In this document: positions 1 through 5,649 of the stretch, one piece after another
Position numbering within the stretch: the first letter of the stretch is position 1
Layout: each line of letters starts with the position of its first letter
Origin: Nitrospirales bacterium
GTDB taxonomy: Bacteria; Nitrospirota; Thermodesulfovibrionia; Thermodesulfovibrionales; Dissulfurispiraceae
NCBI GenBank assembly: GCA_020846375.1
Contig: JADLDZ010000060.1
Location: forward strand, 1 to 6,914
Reading direction: 5' to 3'
Length of the DNA: 6,914 nt
Translations under genes and position numbers: made by a program
Notes under the pieces: model-generated
The model's input: the letters and a program-made list of their open reading frames with translations, nothing else
The model's database searches: none
Told to the model about the DNA's origin: nothing

Positions 1-681
1 GCCTTTGTGTCAATCCGTCAGAACAATAGCCTGTACCGCAGCGAGGGCCTCTATGGAGATGAGGATCACCGGGACCGCGGAAGCCTGGAGGCCACGGTCA
101 GGGTCGCCAGGGCTGCCAGGGCCGCAGGCTACCGCTTCCACTGGATCGGCTATGACATATTCCGGAACAAATATCCGAAAACCGAAATGGACGAGGCCCA
201 GTACAATACCTGGACCATCACCCAGCAGCATTATACTCTGGATATACAGAAGGCCTGGTCCTCGTCAACGGTCGAGTGGCAGAACGAGCTGCCGGATGAG
301 CTCAAGGCGCTGGTGCAGCCGGAGGACGGGCAGTATTTCGAGATTGCCCACCAAACCTCCTTTGTCTATACTCCGCTGCACATGGACCTGAGCAAGCGGG
401 GGGTCAAGACGATCATCTTCACCGGCATCCACCTTGACTGGTCCATTGAGGGCAATTCCCGCCATGCCCGCGATTTCGGCTTCATGCCGATCGTGGTGGG
501 CGACGCCACCGCATGCCAGAAGCAGGAGGATGAATCGGCTGCGTTCACTCGCATCAATAATTTCTTTGCCCCGGTCATTACCTCCGATTACTGTGTGGAA
601 CTGATAGGACGAGCGGGGAAAATGAGAAAGGCCTGCGTGCTGTCCGAGGAGCCGGACCGGGGATTGTGCTTGAAAAGGTGA
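1..681 (+). CDS. Isochorismatase / cysteine-hydrolase-fold protein, 5' end outside window
   Basis: Open from the first base (frame GCC TTT GTG) to TGA at 679-681, so the N-terminus, which normally carries the catalytic Asp, is not in view; about 226 residues remain. The C-terminal half follows the isochorismatase-like pattern: a T..L....R/G-V-K-T-I-I-F-T-G stretch, then GIHLDWSIEGN, then R-H-A-R-D and PIVVGDAT, the usual strand-helix-strand core. In the family this fold hydrolyses amides or vinyl ethers using an Asp-Lys-Cys triad. Here the Cys position of the usual G-x-x-x-D-x-C-V/I-E-G motif is Ser (TCC, 442-444), and the Lys expected seven residues before the conserved Phe aligns with Ile (343-345). 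Substrate is unknown. It is convergent with the - strand block, so it is not part of that operon. Family assignment is fairly sure; activity is doubtful. Confidence 0.75.
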   Translation, partial: AFVSIRQNNSLYRSEGLYGDEDHRDRGSLEATVRVARAARAAGYRFHWIGYDIFRNKYPKTEMDEAQYNTWTITQQHYTLDIQKAWSSSTVEWQNELPDELKALVQPEDGQYFEIAHQTSFVYTPLHMDLSKRGVKTIIFTGIHLDWSIEGNSRHARDFGFMPIVVGDATACQKQEDESAAFTRINNFFAPVITSDYCVELIGRAGKMRKACVLSEEPDRGLCLKR

Positions 682-685
682 GTTC

Positions 686-712
686 GGCAAAGGAAAACAG
701 CGATTCTTTGCC
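686..712. other. Stem-loop between convergent genes
   Basis: GGCAAAG (686-692) pairs perfectly with CTTTGCC (706-712) around a 13-nt loop. It lies between the stop of the + strand gene at 681 and the stop of the - strand gene at 745, where a bidirectional terminator would be expected. Neither side is followed by a clear T run, so it may be a weak or Rho-assisted terminator, or chance. Confidence 0.25.
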
Positions 713-744
713 TCTCCCTCCGCTGCTGCCTGTCTTCCCCTGTT

Positions 745-1206
745 TTACTCTGTCTCATTCTGCCTTTTTTTGCCATGGCCATGACCCATCCAGAGGGGCT
801 TGCACCCCATGTCCCTCAGGTCCGCTATCCGGCCGGTGGCGGGGTCCCGCAGCCGCCTGCCGATGAGATAGAGCTTGCCGTCCCGGCCGTAATACTTGGA
901 GCCCTGCACTTCGAGGAAAGAGCCCACCGTAAGGGAGATGCCCTGCCGGGTCAGGAACCAGGGAGGCGCGGTGATCACATTGTATATGCTGTTGTTCTGC
1001 CTGAGCCTCACTACCATCGGCCCCCTCATCATTTCCGCCCGGGAAACCTCTGCAACAGTACCCCTGATCGTTATCTCGGTGTTCTCGTCGTATCCCTCCT
1101 TGATATCGTCGGACCCTGCATGGGATGGTGCAAGGAGGGCAAAGAGAAAAAAGGCCGTCAGTAAACTGATGGCACGGTATTTCGGACCGGACGGCCTGCC
1201 TTTCAT
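745..1206 (-). CDS. Small secreted protein, OB-like beta-barrel, operon partner of the ZraP-like gene
   Basis: 153 residues. The N-terminus has basic residues then a hydrophobic core (about residues 12-26) ending in P-S-H-A, a good signal peptidase I site after Ala30, so the mature protein is probably periplasmic. The mature part alternates short beta-like strands and turns (TEITIRGTVAEV, MVVRLRQ, SIYNVIT, LTVGSFLEVQGSKYY, KLYLIGRRLRD), in the manner of small OB-fold domains that open with an I-x-G-x-V-x-x-V strand and carry a V-G-S-x-L-E-V-x-G strand. This fold call is inference; I do not recognise a named family. A conserved-looking R-D-P-A-T-G-R..LRD..G-P-L-W-like tail precedes a charged C-terminus with H-G-H-G. 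The ATG at 1206 has GGGGAGAGG about six bases upstream. It lies 65 bp downstream of the ZraP-like gene on the same strand with no promoter visible between, so it is probably co-transcribed from the sigma-54 promoter at 1725-1739. Function unknown; an envelope or metal-stress role is suggested by context only. Confidence 0.75.
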   Translation of the reverse strand: MKGRPSGPKYRAISLLTAFFLFALLAPSHAGSDDIKEGYDENTEITIRGTVAEVSRAEMMRGPMVVRLRQNNSIYNVITAPPWFLTRQGISLTVGSFLEVQGSKYYGRDGKLYLIGRRLRDPATGRIADLRDMGCKPLWMGHGHGKKRQNETE

Positions 1207-1231
1207 GCTTTTCCTCTCCCCTTTCTCCGGT

Positions 1232-1266
1232 CCGGCAAAGGCGGAGGATCACTCCGCCTTTGCCGG
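1232..1266 (-). other. Perfect 15-bp intercistronic stem-loop
   Basis: Bases 1232-1246 (CCGGCAAAGGCGGAG) are the exact reverse complement of 1252-1266, with a 5-nt loop GATCA. The hairpin starts 5 bases after the stop of the ZraP-like gene and ends about 10 bases before the ribosome site of the next gene. There is no T run on either strand, so it is not a standard intrinsic terminator. A stem this strong could stabilise the upstream message, mark a processing site, or reduce read-through so that the second gene is made in smaller amounts. Confidence 0.6.
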
Positions 1267-1271
1267 GCACG

Positions 1272-1685
1272 TTACATCATACCCATGCCGGACATGCCTC
1301 TGCCCATACCTCTGCCCATGCCGCTCATCATGCCCATGCCGCCGCACTTCCCGCAGCCGGTGACGCCGGATTCATAGGCCCTCTTCTGCAGCGCGGTCCG
1401 TACATCCACCATCTCCTTCTGCTTTGCCGCGATGGCCTCCCAGTCGGGCTTCGTCTGCGCCTTGAGGACCGCCAGGTCGGTCCTGATCTGGAGCATCTTA
1501 TGCCGGAGCGGCAGGGTGTCCTTCATGAACTGGGCCTGCTTCTGTGTCTCCTCAGGGCTCAGCGCCGCTCCTGTGCCTGCGCACGGGCCTGCTCCCATAC
1601 CGCCTCCCGGCCCCACGGCCATCGCCCCTGCCGCAAGGGCAAGCACCAATGCCACTACTACTCCCGCAATCACTTTCCTTTTCAT
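1272..1685 (-). CDS. Periplasmic ZraP/Spy-like metal-stress protein, Met/Gly/Cys-rich
   Basis: 137 residues. A signal peptide is clear: MKRK, a hydrophobic core of Val/Ala/Leu, and an A-G-A-M-A cleavage site near residue 23. The mature protein starts Gly/Met-rich with one Cys (Cys35), continues with a polar helical hairpin region (about 42-105: LSPEETQKQAQ, LRHKMLQIRTDL, WEAIAAKQKEMVDVRTALQK), and ends in a low-complexity tail with CGKC (111-114) followed by nine Met among Gly/Ser/Arg. The helical part and size fit the ZraP/CpxP/Spy group of periplasmic chaperones and metal binders; the tail looks like a metal-binding appendage. E. coli ZraP carries His-rich segments, whereas this protein has one His, favouring a thiol/thioether metal such as Cu(I) (inference). 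The ATG at 1685 has AAGGAGGG seven bases upstream, a near-perfect ribosome site. A sigma-54 promoter lies directly upstream and the two-component genes precede it, the organisation expected of a ZraSR target. Confidence 0.8.
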   Translation of the reverse strand: MKRKVIAGVVVALVLALAAGAMAVGPGGGMGAGPCAGTGAALSPEETQKQAQFMKDTLPLRHKMLQIRTDLAVLKAQTKPDWEAIAAKQKEMVDVRTALQKRAYESGVTGCGKCGGMGMMSGMGRGMGRGMSGMGMM

Positions 1686-1724
1686 ACTGTTTCCCTCCTT
1701 CAGTTATTCTTTCCTGAAGGAAGA

Positions 1725-1739
1725 GCAATAGGCGTGCCA
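1725..1739 (-). promoter_or_regulatory. Sigma-54 (-24/-12) promoter of the ZraP-like gene
   Basis: The - strand reads C-TGGCACG-CCTA-TTGC-T, matching the sigma-54 consensus TGGCACG-N4-TTGC at every conserved position with correct spacing. The GG lies at 1738-1737 and the GC at 1726-1725, placing transcription start near 1713 and giving a leader of about 28 nt that contains the AAGGAGGG site. Such promoters need an AAA+ activator; one is encoded immediately upstream (1832-3154). Confidence 0.9.
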
Positions 1740-1744
1740 GGCAG

Positions 1745-1757
1745 AAACTTCTTGATT
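1745..1757 (-). promoter_or_regulatory. IHF-like DNA-bending site
   Basis: The - strand sequence AATCAA-GAAG-TTT matches the IHF consensus WATCAA-N4-TTR at all but the last position. It sits in an AT-rich tract between the palindromes at 1793-1826 and the sigma-54 promoter, centred near -38, where IHF commonly bends DNA to bring the activator onto the holoenzyme. Moderate confidence because IHF sites are degenerate. Confidence 0.5.
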
Positions 1758-1792
1758 TTATAATAATTTATGCATAAAGAGCTCTCCGCCGG

Positions 1793-1826
1793 TGCAGCTT
1801 CTGCATGCAGGAATGCAATTCCTGCA
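1793..1826. promoter_or_regulatory. Probable upstream activator sites: TGCAG/CTGCA palindromes
   Basis: Four half-sites occur in 34 bp: TGCAG (1793-1797), CTGCA (1801-1805), TGCAG (1806-1810) and CTGCA (1822-1826). The strongest dyad is TGCAGGAAT (1806-1814), a 3-nt spacer, then ATTCCTGCA (1818-1826), a perfect 9-bp inverted repeat centred near -103 of the sigma-54 promoter; the second dyad (TGCAG-CTT-CTGCA) is centred near -86. Distance and symmetry suit dimers of the Fis-type helix-turn-helix of the neighbouring activator. Since the larger dyad begins 6 bases after the activator's stop codon, a terminator role was considered, but no T run follows. Confidence 0.6.
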
Positions 1827-1831
1827 CTCCC

Positions 1832-3154
1832 TTATCCGCTGATTCCATACTCTTTTATACGATACTGGAGGGTCCTCAGCGATATCCCCAGTATTTCCGC
1901 CGCCTCCCTCCTGTTCCCCCGCGTCCGCCTGAGAGCGTTCTCGATGGCGGCCCTCTCCAGGCTCTTCAGGTCGCCGGCGTCCGCTTCCGCGGCTCCGGGG
2001 GCTTCGTGGGCTTCGAGGTCGGGGAGCGCCAACTGCTGCCCCCGGCTCCTGATCACCGCCCGTTCAAGCACATTTTCGAGCTCCCGTATATTCCCCGGCC
2101 ATGGATAGTCCATCAGCCGCTCCATCGCACCTTCCGTCATGACAAGGTCCTTGCCGAACCGGGCGGAGATGCCCTGCAGCAGGTGTCCCGCAATGTCGCG
2201 GAAGCGTTCCCTCCTTGCCCGTAGGGGAGGGAGCGTAATCGGGTAGACCGTGAGGCGGTAGTAGAGGTCTTCCCTGAATCTCCTCTCCGCCACGCACTCC
2301 TTCAGGTTCCTGTTCGTGGCGGCGATGACCCGCGCGTCGGTCCTGAGGGAGACGAGAGAGCCGAGGCGCTCGAAGGTCTTGTCCTGGAGCACCCTGAGGA
2401 ATTTGCCCTGGAGTGCAAGGCTCATCTCCGATACCTCATCGAGGAAGAGCGTGCCGCCCCCCGCCAGCTCGAACCTCCCCTTCTTCTGTGCCGCCGCTCC
2501 CGTGAACGCACCCTTTTCATAGCCGAAAAGCTCGGATTCGAGAAGGGTCTCCGGGATGGCGGCGCAGTTGATGTCCACAAAGGGGCCGCTCCTGCCGCTC
2601 AGCTGATGGAGAACCCGCGCGATCAGGCTCTTGCCGGTGCCGGTCTCCCCGTAGATGATCACGGTTGCATCGGTAGGCGCCACATCCCGCACCTCACGCA
2701 GGACTTCGTCCATTCCTGCAAAAATGATCGCGAGGGGAGGGAGTCCGTCCCGGCAGGAGGAGGGTCCGTTCACCGCGCTCTTCCTCCCGAACGCCTTTGC
2801 CACCGCTTCCCGCAGCTGTCCCGGATCTTTGAGGGGCTTCGTGATGTAATCCACCGCGCCCTTCTTCATCGCCTCCACCGCCGTTTCCACCGTGGCAAAA
2901 GCGGTGATCATGATGAAGTCGGCTCCGGCGTCCCTCTGCGCCGCCTCTTCCATGAACCGGATCCCTTCCATCTTCGGCATCTTCAGGTCGGTGATGATGA
3001 GGTGGGGAGCGAAGGACTCCAGAGACTCCAGTGCGCTCTCCGGGTCGTGCATCCCTCTGACCGTATATCCCGCTTCCTGCAGGATGCGGGTGAGGAGCAG
3101 GAGAAAGGACTTTTCATCGTCCACCACCAGTATCCTGAAATCCTCTTTTCTCAT
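1832..3154 (-). CDS. Sigma-54-dependent response regulator, NtrC family, ZraR-like
   Basis: 440 residues, full length for the family, with three domains. The receiver (about 5-120) has acidic pair Asp12/Asp13, phospho-acceptor Asp56 in LIITDLKMP, Thr84 and Lys106 (TKP). The AAA+ domain (about 140-370) has Walker A GETGTGKS (169-176), the sigma-54 contact loop GAFTGA (215-220), Walker B LFLDE (Asp239/Glu240) and the FREDLYYRL arginine region (293-301). The C-terminal Fis-type helix-turn-helix (about 395-438) contains N-R-R-E-A-A-E-I-L-G-I-S and RTLQYRI. It should bind upstream sites when phosphorylated and use ATP to open sigma-54 promoters. Its ATG (3154) is 9 bases after the kinase stop, with AAAGGCGG overlapping that stop, indicating translational coupling. 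Downstream is a perfect sigma-54 promoter serving a ZraP-like gene, so a ZraR-type role is likely. NtrC-family activators are numerous, so orthology rests on context. Confidence 0.93.
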   Translation of the reverse strand: MRKEDFRILVVDDEKSFLLLLTRILQEAGYTVRGMHDPESALESLESFAPHLIITDLKMPKMEGIRFMEEAAQRDAGADFIMITAFATVETAVEAMKKGAVDYITKPLKDPGQLREAVAKAFGRKSAVNGPSSCRDGLPPLAIIFAGMDEVLREVRDVAPTDATVIIYGETGTGKSLIARVLHQLSGRSGPFVDINCAAIPETLLESELFGYEKGAFTGAAAQKKGRFELAGGGTLFLDEVSEMSLALQGKFLRVLQDKTFERLGSLVSLRTDARVIAATNRNLKECVAERRFREDLYYRLTVYPITLPPLRARRERFRDIAGHLLQGISARFGKDLVMTEGAMERLMDYPWPGNIRELENVLERAVIRSRGQQLALPDLEAHEAPGAAEADAGDLKSLERAAIENALRRTRGNRREAAEILGISLRTLQYRIKEYGISG

Positions 3155-3163
3155 AAGCCGCCT

Positions 3164-4492
3164 TTATGCATGCATTGTGCCCCCCGGGAGCGTGATCTCC
3201 ACTGTTGTCCCTTGCTGCGCCGTGCTCCGTATCACCACGCTGCCGCCGAGAGCCTGGACCAGCTTGTCCACGATGGCGAGCCCGAGCCCCGTGCCCCTCG
3301 TCTTCGTGGTGAAGAAGGGGGAGAGAGCCCTGGCCTGCAGTGCAGGGTCCATACCGCAGCCGTTATCCTCCACCGTGATGAAGGTCCTTCCGCGGCCCGG
3401 GGCATCGGATAGTCCGGCCCGCACTTCCACGCGTCCGTTCTCTCCCGCCGCGTCCATGGCGTTCTGCACCACATTGAGCAGGACCTGTTTCAGCTTGTCC
3501 CTGTCGGAGGTGAGCATCAGGCCGGGAGAGACAAAGGGGTGCACCGCCGCGCCGCTCCCCTCCGCAGGGGAAGAGCGCAGGGACGCGATCACCTCTTCCG
3601 CCAGGTCTCGAACGGAAAAAGTCTGCAGCCTCACTTCCACCGGCTTTGCATAGAGGAGGAGGTCTTCGGTAAGGGTCTCCAGCCTCTCCGATTCCGCTAC
3701 GATCACTCCCAGGTATTCGCCCGTCATCGCACTGTCGTCTTCCCCGCGCTGCGCTGCGCTCCGCTCCAGGAGGTACTGGGCGAATCCCTTGATGCTCCCG
3801 AGGGGGTTCCGTATCTCATGGGCCAGGACCGACGACATCTCCCCCAGGAGCGCAAGGCGCTCCCTTTCCGCCATTGTCTTCTTCAGCTCTTCGGAACGCT
3901 TCACCGCCCTCATGAGGAAATACCCCATGATCCACAGGAGCATGATGACCGCAAGGATGCTCGCCGCCTGGAGCTGCGCACGCCGCACCGCCCTCTCCGC
4001 GGGATAGGGATGGAGAGCCAGCCGGAGGATTCTCTCGTCCGCCCGGATATGTACAGGGAAGTTCAGAACGAAGACCCGCTCTCCCGTCCCCAGGGTCGTA
4101 TAGCCGAACACCGGCATGCCGCTCGCTGCCACCGAGGTGATGGCAGGGTCTTCAATCCTCCTGCCGATGAGGTGCTCATTGGAGTGGAGGAGAGTGGTCC
4201 CGCTCCCGTCGTAGAGGGCGAGAAAGGCGATTCTCTCCCAGCGGCCCCCGGTGACGATGTCCCTGAAAAGATTTCCGGCAGCGGCATCCCGGGAAAGATC
4301 CCTGTTTTTCAGCGATGCCTCGAGGCTCACCGCAATGCCCAGTGCCTGGAACTTCAGTGAGTCCTCTGTCGCGCCGACAAAGTGCCGGTACTGCAGAAGG
4401 GTGCCGGTCACGGCAACGACAGTGGCGGCAATCAGAATAACGAACAGGGAGAGGGGGCCTCTCTTCGGGTCTGTGTCCTTCTTCCCGGGCAT
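3164..4492 (-). CDS. Membrane sensor histidine kinase, ZraS-like partner of the regulator
   Basis: 442 residues. A short basic N-terminus is followed by a first membrane helix (about 14-33), a periplasmic sensor region (about 35-173, with LYDGSGTTLLHSNEHLIG resembling the Cache/PDC-type folds of ZraS/DctB relatives) and a second membrane helix (about 177-196). A short linker leads straight to the HisKA domain with His225 in LAHEIRNPLGSIKGF. The ATPase domain has the N box (LLNVVQNAMDA, Asn344), G1 DNGCGM (Asp376), F box SPFFTTK and G2 GTGLGL (400-405). All catalytic boxes are intact. No PAS domain is visible between membrane and HisKA. Role: autophosphorylation on a periplasmic cue and transfer to Asp56 of the adjacent regulator. 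The ATG at 4492 has CAGGT next to it and AAAGGTG further up, a weak ribosome site. An 83-bp gap separates it from rsmE. The signal is unknown; metal or envelope stress is inferred from the target gene. Confidence 0.92.
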   Translation of the reverse strand: MPGKKDTDPKRGPLSLFVILIAATVVAVTGTLLQYRHFVGATEDSLKFQALGIAVSLEASLKNRDLSRDAAAGNLFRDIVTGGRWERIAFLALYDGSGTTLLHSNEHLIGRRIEDPAITSVAASGMPVFGYTTLGTGERVFVLNFPVHIRADERILRLALHPYPAERAVRRAQLQAASILAVIMLLWIMGYFLMRAVKRSEELKKTMAERERLALLGEMSSVLAHEIRNPLGSIKGFAQYLLERSAAQRGEDDSAMTGEYLGVIVAESERLETLTEDLLLYAKPVEVRLQTFSVRDLAEEVIASLRSSPAEGSGAAVHPFVSPGLMLTSDRDKLKQVLLNVVQNAMDAAGENGRVEVRAGLSDAPGRGRTFITVEDNGCGMDPALQARALSPFFTTKTRGTGLGLAIVDKLVQALGGSVVIRSTAQQGTTVEITLPGGTMHA

Positions 4493-4517
4493 ACCTGATT
4501 ATACACCTTTCGTCGCG

Positions 4518-4558
4518 GGGAGGGCGGGAAGCGCGGTCCGGGGGAAAAACGCCCTCCC
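4518..4558 (-). other. Stem-loop between rsmE and the kinase gene
   Basis: GGGAGGGCG (4518-4526) is the reverse complement of 4550-4558, with a 23-nt loop. It begins 17 bases beyond the rsmE stop and could weaken read-through into the two-component genes. It lacks a T run after the stem on the - strand, so intrinsic termination is doubtful. Confidence 0.3.
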
Positions 4559-4575
4559 GTCCGCCTCGATGCAGG

Positions 4576-5334
4576 TTACCGCGCAGACTCGGACAGGTAC
4601 AGAACCAGCGCGACGGATACGATGGCAGCAGTCTCGGCGCGGAGGATGCGCTTTCCGAGGGTCGTCCTTACCAGTCCCCGCGTCTCCTCACGCTCCACCT
4701 CCTCCCTGCTGAAACCCCCTTCAGGGCCGATGAAAAGAGAGAGCAGGGCAGGGGACGCAGGACCGGCTTCCGCACGCCCGGCTTCGGCGTCGTGCCTTCC
4801 CGCCTCCGCGAGCGCCTCGTGCAGGGGCATTCCCCCCTGCTCCCAGAAAATGAGTCCCCTTGTGTTTCTTTCCTCCCCGGCACCCGACAGCTCCACCGGC
4901 TCGCGGATGAGGGGAACCACCGCCCTGCCGCATTGCTCCGCGGCCTCTTCGGCGATCCTCCGCCACCGCTCCACCTTCCGCGTCTCTTTCACCAGGCAGC
5001 GCTCGGAGATGACCGGAATTATCTCCCGTATCCCCAACTCCGTCGTCTTCTGAATCACCAGGTCCATTTTTTCGCCCTTCAAAATTCCCTGAAAGAGCGC
5101 AAGAGGAACAGAAGGTTCTGTGTCCAGAGGGGTCTCTCCGGTAATGTCGAGGGCAACCACCCCTTTCGACAGGCAGGAAACCACCGCCGCATATGCTTTT
5201 CCCCTGCCGTCGATGATGGTGACGGCATCTCCCGGCTTGGTTCTGAGCACGGAGGAGAGATAACGGGACTTCTCGGCGGAGAGGGCTATCCCCCTCTTTT
5301 TCGCAATGTCTTCGGGTGGGACAAATATGGTCAT
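4576..5334 (-). CDS. rsmE: 16S rRNA m3U1498 methyltransferase RsmE
   Basis: 252 residues, the usual family length. RsmE uses S-adenosylmethionine to methylate N3 of U1498 in 16S rRNA of the small subunit; it is a dimeric SPOUT (knotted) enzyme with an N-terminal PUA-like domain. The N-terminus (MTIFVPPEDI... SRYLSSVLRTKPGD) matches the PUA-like part. The SPOUT part shows LVIQKTTELG (92-101), ERCLVK (111-116), RWRRIAEEAAEQCGR (123-137), the cofactor-loop motif FIGPEGGFS (201-209) and the knot motif LGKRILRAETAA (226-237). The start at 5334 matches family N-termini, though only a weak AGG lies upstream. Residues about 174-196 form an Ala/Glu/Gly-rich insert with repeated A-E-A-G-R units just before the cofactor motif, probably a surface loop. 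The gene follows dnaJ, a common neighbour, but is separated from it by the repeat element at 5394-5662. Confidence 0.95.
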   Translation of the reverse strand: MTIFVPPEDIAKKRGIALSAEKSRYLSSVLRTKPGDAVTIIDGRGKAYAAVVSCLSKGVVALDITGETPLDTEPSVPLALFQGILKGEKMDLVIQKTTELGIREIIPVISERCLVKETRKVERWRRIAEEAAEQCGRAVVPLIREPVELSGAGEERNTRGLIFWEQGGMPLHEALAEAGRHDAEAGRAEAGPASPALLSLFIGPEGGFSREEVEREETRGLVRTTLGKRILRAETAAIVSVALVLYLSESAR

Positions 5335-5406
5335 GAACGCAGGACCTGGTACACTGTCACTCTTGAATGTACGGTTTCACTGCTTGCCTGGCGTAACCCC
5401 TCCCTG

Positions 5407-5429
5407 CCTCCCCTTACCCTAAGGGGAGG
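5407..5429. repeat. Hairpin unit, left arm of the composite element
   Basis: CCTCCCCTTA (5407-5416) and TAAGGGGAGG (5420-5429) form a perfect 10-bp stem with loop CCC. It is an inverted, slightly diverged copy of the unit at 5627-5649. Confidence 0.75.
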
Positions 5430-5431
5430 GG

Positions 5432-5463
5432 TGGATTCCCCGCCTTTCCGAGGGGGAGATCCA
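5432..5463. repeat. Extra hairpin unit inserted in the left arm
   Basis: TGGATTCCCC (5432-5441) pairs with GGGGAGATCCA (5453-5463) with one bulged position, around an 11-nt loop. It has no counterpart in the right arm, so it looks like a later insertion or a separate repeat class. Confidence 0.5.
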
Positions 5464-5507
5464 TGTTCCCTCTCTTACTAAGGAGTTCATAAATAAGAAC
5501 TCACACA

Positions 5508-5582
5508 TGTCATTCCCGCAAGCAAAGCGCGTCGGGAATCCTTCTGAAAACAAAGAAAGATTCCGGTCAAGCCGGAATGACA
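5508..5582. repeat. Inner palindromic repeat bounded by TGTCATTCC / GGAATGACA
   Basis: The ends TGTCATTCC (5508-5516) and GGAATGACA (5574-5582) are perfect inverted repeats. Inside are two hairpins: ATTCCCG (5512-5518) with CGGGAAT (5533-5539), and ATTCCGG (5560-5566) with CCGGAAT (5572-5578). This two-hairpin layout resembles the dispersed GTCATTCC repeats common in some environmental genomes. It sits within the arms of the larger element, giving a nested structure. Confidence 0.7.
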
Positions 5583-5626
5583 GACGAGGACAGGATGTGG
5601 CTTTACTTATGACCTCCTTAGTAATT

Positions 5627-5649
5627 CCCCCTCTTAGGGTAAGAGGGGG
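5627..5649. repeat. Hairpin unit, right arm of the composite element
   Basis: CCCCCTCTTA (5627-5636) and TAAGAGGGGG (5640-5649) form a perfect 10-bp stem with loop GGG, 35 bases past the dnaJ stop. It could serve dnaJ as a 3' stabiliser or weak terminator, but no T run follows on the - strand. Confidence 0.7.

Noticed and set aside
755..1270. A 171-codon - strand reading frame overlapping 745-1206
   Set aside because: It lacks a signal peptide or recognisable motif, runs through the intercistronic hairpin, and is out of frame with the credible secreted protein, which has a good ribosome site.
2606..3412. A 268-codon + strand reading frame
   Set aside because: It is antisense to the regulator and kinase and crosses their junction, with no recognisable protein features.
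3539..4360. A 273-codon + strand reading frame
   Set aside because: It lies opposite the histidine kinase gene, whose motifs are intact; the frame is open because of GC-rich codon bias and shows no domain.
4495..4510. A TATAAT on the - strand just before the kinase start, as a promoter
   Set aside because: It ends only five bases before the ATG and has no -35 element 16-18 bases upstream; a leaderless transcript is possible but unsupported.
5349..5372. GTACA ... TGTAC dyad upstream of rsmE as an operator
   Set aside because: Only 5-bp arms with a 14-nt gap; too likely by chance and no regulator is implied.
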